A DNA stretch of 64,000 bases from Methylobacter sp. S3L5C (GTDB lineage Bacteria; Pseudomonadota; Gammaproteobacteria; Methylococcales; Methylomonadaceae), in NCBI RefSeq assembly GCF_022788635.1, contig NZ_CP076024.1, positions 434,001-498,000 on the forward strand, given 5' to 3'. Each line of letters opens with the position of its first letter. The stretch's first letter is position 1. The position numbers were made by a program, and so were the translations under genes. This document shows, piece after piece, positions 1-7,871 of the stretch. The notes beneath the pieces were generated by a model, which saw nothing but the letters and a program-made list of their open reading frames with translations, had not been told where the DNA came from and did not search any database.

Positions 1-1263
1 ATTTTGCGTTTACTGCGGCCTTGGCTGTTCCTTGTCCAATCCGCTCTGCCGCGTATTTTCGATGTGGTCACAAGCCTGCTACTACTATTACTTTTATTGC
101 CACTATTACTGCTACGGGGATTTATTGCTTACAGCCAAACCGGTTTGGCTTTTAATCGGCAAATTCAGATTGGACGTTTTCAACAACAGTTTGAACGCTT
201 GTCTTTTGCAGGCTACTTGCCAGGTCAACAACTGGCAGTATTATTAAATGTATTGCGCGGCGATTTGGCTTGGGCAGGCCCACGTCCTGTCAGCCCGGAA
301 GAACTTTCTGCCTTGTCAGTGAACGCTTTGTTTCGTTTTGGCGTCAGACCGGGGGTTATTTCTCCGTATGCACTCAGGAAGAAAATTGGCTTGGCTTACG
401 ATGATGAGCGAGTAACTGATCATGAATTTTATTATAGCGCGACGGCTAAAGAACATATTGGCCTGAGTCTACGTGGCGTCGTTGGTTCATTACTAACTGG
501 CAATCAGCCTAGACCCACACCGCCAATCCTACATTTTTGGGGTGTCGATATTGTCAATACCAGTATGGCGGAAGCTTTGGATTGGATTGAACAGCGTATC
601 CTGCAAAAACAAAAAGCCCTGCTGGCTTTCGTCAACCCTGCTTGCCTGAACATTGCTTATACGCACACGGAATATCGGGATGTATTACAGACTGTAGAGC
701 GCGTATTACCGGATGGCATCGGGATTAATATCGGTTGTCGACTACTTAATGAATCATTGCTCGCTAACATTAACGGCACCGATCTGTTTCCGCGTCTGTG
801 CGAACGCGCGGCTAAAAGTGGCTATAGTTTGTTTTTATTGGGTGGCTTGCCAGGTATTGCAGAGCTTACGGCTCAGGCGATGCAAGAACGTTATCCTAAT
901 CTGCTCATCGCTGGTGTTCATGATGGTTATTTTTCCAGTGAACAGGAAAGCCAGGTCATCGAAACCATTAATAAGTCCGGCGCGGCCCTTCTATTGGTGG
1001 GTTTCGGTGTGCCTCAACAAGAATTATGGTTGGCGCGTCATCGTGAACAATTACTGCCCACTGTCTGTTTTGGTATCGGCGGGTTGTTCGATTATTATTC
1101 CGGGCGGATTCCACGTGCGCCGGTTTGGATGCGTGAAATCGGGTTGGAGTGGACTTGGCGACTACTTCAAGAACCCGGTCGAATGTGGAAGCGCTATCTG
1201 ATTGGTAATCCCTTATTTCTTTATCGTGTTTGGTTGCAGCGTCAGCAGGGGTCAAAACTATGA
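1..1263 (+). CDS. Sugar-transferase-like / WecG-TagA-CpsF glycosyltransferase fusion (5' partial)
   Basis: The frame is open at the window edge, so the true start may lie upstream; the first start-like codon is TTG at 4. Counting from there, residues 15-40 form a hydrophobic membrane segment, and residues about 65-165 resemble the C-terminal half of a polyprenyl-phosphate sugar-1-phosphate transferase, with LRGDLAWAGPRP matching the family's KGDMSLVGPRP. The usual Asp-Glu dyad just before it is missing (LPGQQLAVLLNV). From W179 onward the protein is a WecG/TagA/CpsF glycosyltransferase (GT26), with D237 in LPDGIGIN, an NGTDL motif at about 257-261, LVGFGVPQQELW and FGIGGLFDYYSG. GT26 enzymes add the second sugar to a lipid-linked precursor at the inner membrane. 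I infer that the front part now serves as a membrane anchor. Its stop overlaps the next start (ATGA), so it is co-transcribed with the following genes. Confidence 0.8.
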   Translation: MLRLLRPWLFLVQSALPRIFDVVTSLLLLLLLLPLLLLRGFIAYSQTGLAFNRQIQIGRFQQQFERLSFAGYLPGQQLAVLLNVLRGDLAWAGPRPVSPEELSALSVNALFRFGVRPGVISPYALRKKIGLAYDDERVTDHEFYYSATAKEHIGLSLRGVVGSLLTGNQPRPTPPILHFWGVDIVNTSMAEALDWIEQRILQKQKALLAFVNPACLNIAYTHTEYRDVLQTVERVLPDGIGINIGCRLLNESLLANINGTDLFPRLCERAAKSGYSLFLLGGLPGIAELTAQAMQERYPNLLIAGVHDGYFSSEQESQVIETINKSGAALLLVGFGVPQQELWLARHREQLLPTVCFGIGGLFDYYSGRIPRAPVWMREIGLEWTWRLLQEPGRMWKRYLIGNPLFLYRVWLQRQQGSKL

Positions 1264-1978
1264 ATTCTAATTCTTATTTACAAAGTAAACTATTACGCCG
1301 TTACAGCAGCATACCCTATTTTCAAGGATCTATCTCTTTAATCTATAGAGTTAAAACGGTTGCTATGTTTGGCCGTGATTTGCGGGACTTATCCGTTAAA
1401 GCGTCTGATTAATATAGTCTCAGTTATCATTTTATTAATTTTGCTCATGCCTTTATTTTCCATCATTTTGGTGCTTATTTATCTAAGCACACCGGGTCCG
1501 TTATTCTGTAAGCAAACTAAGTTGGAGCGCTTGAGTAAGTTGTTCACAATGTGTCAATTCTGCTCCATGTACCTCGACGCGGATGACCTGCTATAAAGAA
1601 GTGATGGCGGAAAATTAAATGACCGAAGGATTGATCTTTAAGATGAAAAATAACCCGCCTATTAGCCGCTTTATTAGTAAGGCCTTCATTAATGAATTAC
1701 TCCCATTATGGGATGTTTTAAAAGGTGATATGTCATTGATTAGTCCTCGTCCTGCACTGCCCTCCGAAATCAACCATTATTCCTTACAAGATTGTCAACG
1801 ACTGGAAGTCATTTTTGATATTACTTGTATTTGGCAAGTATCCGGGCATTCCAACATACCTTTTCCGCAACAGGTGCAACTGGATGAGGAATACATTCAA
1901 TCCCAGTCGTTATTAGTTGATCTTACGATGCTGTTAAAAATTATTCCTGCGATTTTATTAAGTCATGGAGCTTACTGA
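1260..1978 (+). pseudogene. Broken polyprenyl-phosphate sugar-1-phosphate transferase
   Basis: Three consecutive reading frames together rebuild one EpsL/WcaJ-type sugar transferase (PF02397). The ATG at 1260 overlaps the preceding stop. That frame ends at 1412. A second frame carries the membrane segment and STPGPLFCKQTKLERLSKLF up to a stop at 1594-1596. A third frame resumes with KEVMAEN, meets TAA at 1616-1618, then continues as MTEGLIFKMKNNPP through LKGDMSLISPRPALPSE to the TGA at 1976-1978. Family members are one uninterrupted chain of about 230 residues that starts repeat units on undecaprenyl phosphate. At least two frameshifts and one nonsense codon separate these pieces, so I call it inactive. 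The catalytic Asp-Glu pair also reads Asn-Glu (FINELLPLW). The stop overlaps the next gene's ATG. Sequencing error could explain single indels, but hardly all three lesions. Confidence 0.75.
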
Positions 1979-3429
1979 TGGATGTCATAATTTTCGCAGA
2001 TCGTAAAGGACAAGAATTATTGCCGTTGACGGAAGCAGTTTGCGTACCTTTATTACCGGTGGCCGGGAAAATGGTTATTGAGTATACCTTGGAAGCGTTG
2101 GTTGATGCAGATTTACGAAAAGCTCATATTATCCTCTCGCCTTATGCAGAGCAGGTCAAAAAAACGCTGGGCAATGGTGATCGCTGGGGTATACAAATAA
2201 CATACAGCACCAGTCGTGGTGAAGAATCACCCATACAAGCGTTGATGCAGCTTCAACAAACGCCTGTACCACCCTTTTTAATACTACGGGGTGATATTAT
2301 CCGTAGCGGACAAGTTAATGCTTTTTTGCAGCAGGCACAAACACAATCAGCGCCCTGTGTACATGCGCTGTTTGGCGATGAAAATGCTTATATGCTGTTC
2401 TGTCGTGATTTGCTTCATACTGAATTGGACAGTTTGAATTGGGTAACATCCATTCAAAAACACCCAACCAATTTTACGATCAATCTAATAGGTTCAGTGG
2501 CCAAGCTGGATTCACTCGCCGCCTTCCATCAGGCCAATCTGGATGCAGCGGTAGGACGGATTGCCATGCTATTGGTTCCGGGTCGCCAAACCAGTATCGG
2601 CCTTACACAAGGCCGTAATACCCAGGCGTACCCTCAAAACTTAAAGCAAGGCATCGCCTTGATTGGCTCCAATTGCCATTTACATCCTTCTGTTGAATTA
2701 AGTGGAGAAGTTGTGATCGGTGATAATGTTATTATTGACCGTTTAGCCACTATCGAATCATGTGTCATATTACCCCACACCTATATTGGTGAATTAGTGG
2801 AACTCCGTAACGCCATCGTTCGAGGTAATGATCTCATTCGTGTCGATAATGGCTCAATACTGAAAATTAGCGATGCTTTTTTACTCGCCGACCTAAAGAC
2901 CACCACCTTCAACAAGGGTTTAAGATCAATTTTTAACCGCGTTGCCGGCTTGACATTATTATTACTGAGCTTACCTCTTTGGGTTTTTGCCTTGGTTTTT
3001 AGTCTGTTGAAAAATCCTGCAGAGCCTTACTGTAGCCGCCGTTTACGCGGAAATAAAATAGAACCAAATGCTTTTGGCATGCCGGAACGAACCGAGTTTA
3101 CGGCAGGAGAATGGCAGATAAGCACACCCGTGCTACGTTACTTGCCTCGTATTCTTGCGGTTATCAGTGGCGATTTGACGCTCATAGGCACCTTGCCGGT
3201 CAGTATTGAAACTGCAGCGCTCCGTACCACGGAATGGGAGAATCTTGCCGATCAAGCCCCTGCAGGGTTATTGGGGCCAACACAGTTACACATACCTATT
3301 GACGCTTCTGAAGACGAAAAGCTGATGAGTGATTCTTTTTATGCGGCTCATTTTAACCTCAGGCAGGATTTGCGCTATTTATTACAATCCCTACAGGCAC
3401 TTGTTTCGCGTAAAGCCTGGTTTGGCTAA
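1978..3429 (+). CDS. Nucleotidyltransferase-like protein with hexapeptide repeats and C-terminal sugar-transferase-like module
   Basis: A three-part protein of 483 residues. Residues 1-215 resemble a sugar-nucleotide pyrophosphorylase (VPLLPVAGKMVIEYTLEAL, LILRGDI), but the glycine-rich GxGTRxxPxT loop is replaced by FADRKGQELLPLT and the usual PKP lysine motif is absent. Residues 215-300 look like left-handed beta-helix hexapeptide turns (HPSVELSGEVVIGDNVIID). After about residue 310 comes a hydrophobic helix followed by a degenerate sugar-transferase tail in which SGDLTLIGTLPVS stands for KGDMSLVGPRP and the catalytic Asp-Glu reads Arg-Tyr (LRYLPRIL). Start ATG overlaps the stop of the broken transferase gene, so it belongs to the same operon. 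I infer a structural or regulatory role in polysaccharide assembly, because signature residues of both enzyme parts look lost. It could still transfer an atypical substrate. Confidence 0.6.
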   Translation: MDVIIFADRKGQELLPLTEAVCVPLLPVAGKMVIEYTLEALVDADLRKAHIILSPYAEQVKKTLGNGDRWGIQITYSTSRGEESPIQALMQLQQTPVPPFLILRGDIIRSGQVNAFLQQAQTQSAPCVHALFGDENAYMLFCRDLLHTELDSLNWVTSIQKHPTNFTINLIGSVAKLDSLAAFHQANLDAAVGRIAMLLVPGRQTSIGLTQGRNTQAYPQNLKQGIALIGSNCHLHPSVELSGEVVIGDNVIIDRLATIESCVILPHTYIGELVELRNAIVRGNDLIRVDNGSILKISDAFLLADLKTTTFNKGLRSIFNRVAGLTLLLLSLPLWVFALVFSLLKNPAEPYCSRRLRGNKIEPNAFGMPERTEFTAGEWQISTPVLRYLPRILAVISGDLTLIGTLPVSIETAALRTTEWENLADQAPAGLLGPTQLHIPIDASEDEKLMSDSFYAAHFNLRQDLRYLLQSLQALVSRKAWFG

Positions 3430-3497
3430 ATGCCTAACTTCTAATTCGTTTACTGCTTGATCCATACTTTAAATAAAATACCAAGGTTTTATTCTGA

Positions 3498-3986
3498 ATG
3501 ATCATCACTAAAAATAGAACTACTGGAATCACCTTAACGATAGCGAGCGTCGCTAAATGCGTTTCGCCTTTATGCGACGCGCTTCATGGGCTCTGCCTTG
3601 ATGCAAGTGGCAGCGACTCGTGCGCCCATGCTGTCCAGCTTGCTGTCGTCGAAGCGCTCAACAATGTTATATTGCACGCTTATAATAATCAGCCAGATAA
3701 TGATATCGTTGTCCAATGGCGTCCGGAAAACCGCCAATTACGTATTGAAATTATCGACTACGGTCTATCCATAACTTCTTTGCCGGAGGCAACATTAACG
3801 GCCTGGGATGCGGAAAGCGGTCGTGGCTGGTGGATTATTAATGCGTGTGTGGATGAATACTATTACAAAGTGATTGAATGTATCGAACGTAAACGGGTTT
3901 ACAAACCAAAAAGCAATAACGACTATTCTGAAGATGTAATGATTAAATCACATTGCAATATTTTGACTTTAATCAAAAAATTTTAA
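3498..3986 (+). CDS. RsbW/SpoIIAB-type anti-sigma ATPase (HATPase_c_2)
   Basis: A 162-residue GHKL-fold protein. The N box is AVVEALNNVILHAY at about residues 48-61, followed by a G1-like DYG (IEIIDYG) and a G2-like ESGRGWWII. These are the nucleotide-contact boxes of RsbW/SpoIIAB serine kinases, which bind and inhibit a sigma factor or other target and phosphorylate a STAS antagonist. The core is about the usual length (140-150 aa) and the C-terminal tail is slightly extended and lysine-rich. The STAS gene begins 228 bases downstream, and a phosphatase-response regulator lies further on, so the three proteins of a partner switch are present. The gene starts 68 bases after the last polysaccharide gene on the same strand. 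The true partner, whether a sigma factor or a polysaccharide protein, is not visible here. Confidence 0.75.
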   Translation: MIITKNRTTGITLTIASVAKCVSPLCDALHGLCLDASGSDSCAHAVQLAVVEALNNVILHAYNNQPDNDIVVQWRPENRQLRIEIIDYGLSITSLPEATLTAWDAESGRGWWIINACVDEYYYKVIECIERKRVYKPKSNNDYSEDVMIKSHCNILTLIKKF

Positions 3987-4118
3987 CGTTAATCGGATGT
4001 ATTAAAAAAGCCCTCATGATGCTCGGACTGCACATAAAACTTCGACCTAAACACCTAAAAAATAAAATAATTTTAAAAATCTGAGTAACGAGATTACAAA
4101 CCCTTCACGCTCCAGTTT

Positions 4119-4166
4119 CAACATAACAACATAACAACATAACAACATAACAACATAACAACATTA
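4119..4166 (+). repeat. Octamer tandem repeat (CAACATAA)n
   Basis: Five perfect head-to-tail copies of CAACATAA (4119-4158) are followed by a sixth imperfect copy, CAACATTA (4159-4166). The array lies between the RsbW-like gene and the STAS gene, 49 bases before the STAS start codon. Simple repeats of this unit length can lengthen or shorten by slipped-strand replication. Confidence 0.9.
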
Positions 4167-4185
4167 TTTTAAACAAAAAGGCTTA

Positions 4186-4194
4186 CCCCCCCCC
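4186..4194 (+). repeat. C9 homopolymer in the STAS gene leader
   Basis: Nine consecutive C residues lie 20 bases before the STAS start codon and 9 bases before its likely ribosome-binding site AGGA (4204-4207). Such a long C run is notable in AT-rich intergenic DNA and is a type of tract prone to length change. Confidence 0.9.
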
Positions 4195-4214
4195 ACTATA
4201 AACAGGATTCTTTA

Positions 4215-4553
4215 ATGATCTTACATGAACAAAAACATAACGACATTGATATAATTGAACTATCAGGCCGCTTCATCATGGCTAATACAGCGGAAGTCCG
4301 TGAACGATTGAAAGCCTTGATAGATAAAGGATCAGGCAAGCTCATCATTGATATGGAAAAAGTCACTTTTATTGATTCCGCAGCCTGTGCTGTGCTCATA
4401 TCTGCTTTTAAGAATATGAAAATTAAATCAGGGCGTTTAATTTTAGTCAACAGCCCAATTGTCCAATCGTTAATTGAGCTAACCCGTCTGCACACCATTT
4501 TCGAAATATTACCTAATCTGCCTGCTTCTTTAAGTCAATTGGCAGATAAATGA
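4215..4553 (+). CDS. STAS-domain anti-sigma factor antagonist (RsbV/SpoIIAA type)
   Basis: A 112-residue protein made of a single STAS domain: an N-terminal strand (DIIELSGRFIMANTAEVRERL), then the signature VTFIDSAACAVLISAF. S55 sits where RsbV and SpoIIAA are phosphorylated by their cognate kinase. Unphosphorylated antagonists bind the RsbW-type kinase and release its target. The kinase-like partner is the gene just upstream, and a likely phosphatase is the response regulator two genes downstream. AGGA at 4204-4207 supports the ATG at 4215. The leader contains an octamer repeat and a C9 tract, so expression may vary between cells; that is inference. It is followed after 34 bases by the hybrid histidine kinase gene. 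Confidence 0.85.
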   Translation: MILHEQKHNDIDIIELSGRFIMANTAEVRERLKALIDKGSGKLIIDMEKVTFIDSAACAVLISAFKNMKIKSGRLILVNSPIVQSLIELTRLHTIFEILPNLPASLSQLADK

Positions 4554-4587
4554 AGCTATATGTCAAGATACCAAGTTTTAAAATAAT

Positions 4588-7500
4588 ATGAATCAATCCA
4601 AGCTTGTTCGTGTCCTTTTATTGGTTGATGAGCCAATCGAGGCTCAGCGAATACAAGTTTGCTTACGACAATTTAAAAATATTCCCCTTGAGGTTATGAG
4701 GACTTCAGTCCCCGGAGAAGCACCCAAGAAATTCATCGATTCCAGATCACAAGATATGAACTTTAAGGTAACTTGGGTTAGATCGTTAACCGAAGCACTA
4801 AAGAAAATTGCTGAAGCTCGTTTCGACATCCTGATTCTAGACTTATCGCTGCCAGATTCACAGGGACTATCTACCATTAACTTGGCTTTAAAAGCCGCTG
4901 ACTCGGCAGCCATCATCGTGCTAATCGATTATGATGAAATTGGTTTTGCCCTCACTACCTTACAAGCCGGTGCCAAGGATTATATTCTAAAGGGTGACTC
5001 GGGTTATGAAGGACTAATACGGGTTATGCGGAATGTATTGAACCGCGCTGATATGGAAACCCGGAACCCTCTATTGGTTGCTGCATTAGAAGCAACTGCC
5101 AATGCAATTATTATAACTAACAAGGATGCTGTTATAGAATGGATAAACATGTCATTTACCGTTCTAACTGGTTACAGCTTTAAAGAGGCATTAGGAAAGC
5201 GACCTGCCGAGCTATTAAAATCAGGTGTACATGACCTAACGTTCTACCAAAAAATGTGGCAAAAACTTGATAAGAGAGAACACTGGCAGGGCGAAATTAC
5301 CAATAAAAACAAGGATGGCAGCCTTTATGTCGCTGATGTGGATATATCACCCGTATTCAACAAGAATGGTTCATTATCAGGCTACGTAGAGATTCAAAGG
5401 GACATTACCGATAGTGTAGTACGATTGGCAATATCGAAAGCATTACAGCAAAACACACCTCTTAATGAGAGATTTAAACAGGTTATGAATATTATTTTTG
5501 ATATTAAGCTGTTTAATACAGAACGTAGAGGCTGCGTATTTCTTCAAGCTAAAGATGAAAACTATTTGACCCTGTTTTTACTGCATGGAGAATTTAGTAA
5601 AGAGTTTATTGAAAAGGAAAACTCTACTCATTGTGGATCTTGCCTCTCTGAACATGCGCCCGTTTCAGGGAAAATATTTGTTTCTGATGATTGTTTCTGT
5701 GATCCGCGTCCTGAGCATAAATTTACCAATATGAATGCACATGGTCATTTCATCGTACCTATTACTTATGGTGATGAAGTCCTTGGGGTATTATTTCTTT
5801 TTACGGATCCTTATCCATTACAAACCGAAAATCGACTCACTATGTTTAAACAAGTAGGTGAGCTAATGGGACTTGCCTTACGTCAAGAAGAAGTAAAAAA
5901 GGATTTAGAAACGGCAAGAGATATGGCCATGCAGGCTTTATTGGTAAAAAATGGCTTTCTGGCCAATATGAGTCATGAAATCCGTACCCCCATGAATGGG
6001 GTATTAGGCATGCTGGATTTACTGCGCGAAACAAAAATGACACCTAACCAACAGGACTGGCTTGAGACAGCACACAGTTCAGGGAAAATCTTACTCGAAA
6101 TCATTAATGATATTCTGGATCTTTCCAAGCTGGAAGCCGGCAAGTTTGAAGTTGAACAGAATGATTTTAATCTGATTGATTTAGTTGAGGATATTTGCGC
6201 ATTACTGGCTAATCGAGCTCATGCCAAAGGACTGGAATTGAACTGTTCATTACCCTTATCATTATCTTTAAGCTGGCGCGGTGATGCCCTGCGTATCCGG
6301 CAAGTATTAACTAACTTAATCGGTAATGCCGTAAAATTTACCGAGCATGGCGAGGTCTCCGTGAGCATTATCCAAACAACTACGGATGGCTCAAACGAAC
6401 TGCGTTTTGAAGTACGTGATACCGGCATCGGTATTTCACCAGAAGTGCAACTGTGCTTATTTAAGCCATTTACCCAAGCAGATAGCTCTACCTCACGACG
6501 TTTTGGAGGATCGGGGTTAGGCTTGTCAATCAGTAAGCAATTAATCGAGCTTATGGGCGGCACTATTGGTGTAAACAGCCTCCAGAGAACTGGCTCTTGC
6601 TTTTGGTTTACCTTACCATTGACAGAAAGCAAGAGCGTCGAAATAGCAAAGTCATTTTACGATTTTGTCAATAAACGTGCATTGATTGTTGATGATAATG
6701 CGACTAACCGTAATATTCTTGGCACTTATTTAAAGCGCTGGGAATTAGAGGTAAGTGAAGTTGATAATGCCAGCGCCGCATTGATGCAATTGCAGACTTC
6801 AGCGCTTAAAGGACTGACTTACGATTTAATTTTACTAGATATACAGATGCCGATTATGGATGGCTTAACTTTGGCAAAATGCCTCGCGCAAATACCCACA
6901 TTAGCGAAAATACCAATTATTTTATTATCATCGGGAGACAATCTTGAGCCAGCCGACTATCAAGGTACCTCAATTGTTCAACGCTTGCTTAAGCCTACAC
7001 GTCAATCACAACTCTTCGATGCAATTCTCAATACCTTGCAGAGTGACTCAGAAAAAACTCGGCAACCAACCCGACCTGAGCTTCAACTGCCCAGTTATCA
7101 CGGAAAAAAAGTGCTCGTTGTAGAAGATAATAAAATCAATCAAAAAGTTATTACTGCGAGACTGGCCAAATTAAACATCGTTCCTGATCTTGCCGAAAAT
7201 GGTCAGATTGCCTTGAATAAATTGACACACAACAGATACGATTTAATCTTCATGGATTGTCATATGCCTATCAAGGATGGCTATGCTACCACCCGTGAAT
7301 TACGAATACTGGAAACCAGTCAGGGCTTTTCTCGTCAAACCGTTATAGCCCTCACCGCCAACGCTATGGAAGGAGAACGCAAAAAATGTTTGGCTGCCGG
7401 AATGGATGATTATTTAACAAAGCCGATCGTTTCCGAACAATTTACGGCCATATTGGCGGAACAATTTGGACTACAAACCACTGAAAGAACCCCACCTATA

Positions 7501-7869
7501 ATTGTTGAAAACAATCTTCCGGTAAGCGTTTGGGATACTAAATTAACACTTAACAGTTTGGATAGTGATAACGATTTACTGAACGAAATGATAGCACTAT
7601 TTATAATAGAAAGCCCCAAGCAACTCAGTGAATTATTAAGGGCTCAGGAAACCGGTAATCTTCTTGCCCTGACTAATGCAGCGCACGCTATTAAAGGTAC
7701 CGTAGCTCATTTTTACGCAAAGTCGGCAAAAGATTGTGCCGAAGCATTGGAACGAGCAGCACGAAGTGGTCAGTCCGCTGATTATCAGGGCATGACTGAC
7801 GCTTTGGTAAACGCGGTAACTGATTTAATGAATCATCTGGAGATAGCGAAAAATAAAGAGAATATCTAA
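4588..7869 (+). CDS. Hybrid sensor histidine kinase (REC-PAS-GAF-HisKA-HATPase-REC-REC-HPt)
   Basis: A 1093-residue predicted cytoplasmic kinase; I see no membrane helix. In order: an N-terminal receiver with D85 (ILILDLSLPDS) that carries an unusual insertion early in the fold; PAS at about 160-275 (NAIIITNKDAVIEWINMSF); GAF at about 290-430 with several cysteines; the HisKA H box with H463 (NMSHEIRTPMNG); an ATPase domain with an N box (NLIGNAVKFTEHG) and DTGIGIS; receiver 2 with D751 (LILLDIQMP); receiver 3 with D890 (LIFMDCHMP); and an HPt domain with H1033 (AAHAIKGTVAHF). This is the layout of BarA/GacS-like unorthodox kinases. The response regulator-phosphatase begins 2 bases after this stop, so the HPt probably passes phosphate to that protein's receiver. 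The signal is unknown; the GAF cysteines (CGSCLSEHA, CFCDPR) might bind a cofactor. Confidence 0.9.
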   Translation: MNQSKLVRVLLLVDEPIEAQRIQVCLRQFKNIPLEVMRTSVPGEAPKKFIDSRSQDMNFKVTWVRSLTEALKKIAEARFDILILDLSLPDSQGLSTINLALKAADSAAIIVLIDYDEIGFALTTLQAGAKDYILKGDSGYEGLIRVMRNVLNRADMETRNPLLVAALEATANAIIITNKDAVIEWINMSFTVLTGYSFKEALGKRPAELLKSGVHDLTFYQKMWQKLDKREHWQGEITNKNKDGSLYVADVDISPVFNKNGSLSGYVEIQRDITDSVVRLAISKALQQNTPLNERFKQVMNIIFDIKLFNTERRGCVFLQAKDENYLTLFLLHGEFSKEFIEKENSTHCGSCLSEHAPVSGKIFVSDDCFCDPRPEHKFTNMNAHGHFIVPITYGDEVLGVLFLFTDPYPLQTENRLTMFKQVGELMGLALRQEEVKKDLETARDMAMQALLVKNGFLANMSHEIRTPMNGVLGMLDLLRETKMTPNQQDWLETAHSSGKILLEIINDILDLSKLEAGKFEVEQNDFNLIDLVEDICALLANRAHAKGLELNCSLPLSLSLSWRGDALRIRQVLTNLIGNAVKFTEHGEVSVSIIQTTTDGSNELRFEVRDTGIGISPEVQLCLFKPFTQADSSTSRRFGGSGLGLSISKQLIELMGGTIGVNSLQRTGSCFWFTLPLTESKSVEIAKSFYDFVNKRALIVDDNATNRNILGTYLKRWELEVSEVDNASAALMQLQTSALKGLTYDLILLDIQMPIMDGLTLAKCLAQIPTLAKIPIILLSSGDNLEPADYQGTSIVQRLLKPTRQSQLFDAILNTLQSDSEKTRQPTRPELQLPSYHGKKVLVVEDNKINQKVITARLAKLNIVPDLAENGQIALNKLTHNRYDLIFMDCHMPIKDGYATTRELRILETSQGFSRQTVIALTANAMEGERKKCLAAGMDDYLTKPIVSEQFTAILAEQFGLQTTERTPPIIVENNLPVSVWDTKLTLNSLDSDNDLLNEMIALFIIESPKQLSELLRAQETGNLLALTNAAHAIKGTVAHFYAKSAKDCAEALERAARSGQSADYQGMTDALVNAVTDLMNHLEIAKNKENI

Positions 7870-7871
7870 AA

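Noticed and set aside
713-1201. Plus-strand 162-codon frame inside the WecG-type domain
   Set aside because: It is a shadow of the glycosyltransferase gene, whose motifs are continuous in the other frame.
4197-4202. TATAAA just after the C9 tract as the -10 of the STAS gene
   Set aside because: Transcription would then start about at the ribosome-binding site, leaving no usable leader, and no -35 is seen at the right distance.
4196-4498. Minus-strand 100-codon frame opposite the STAS gene
   Set aside because: It lies almost entirely antisense to a clear STAS domain and has no recognisable motif.
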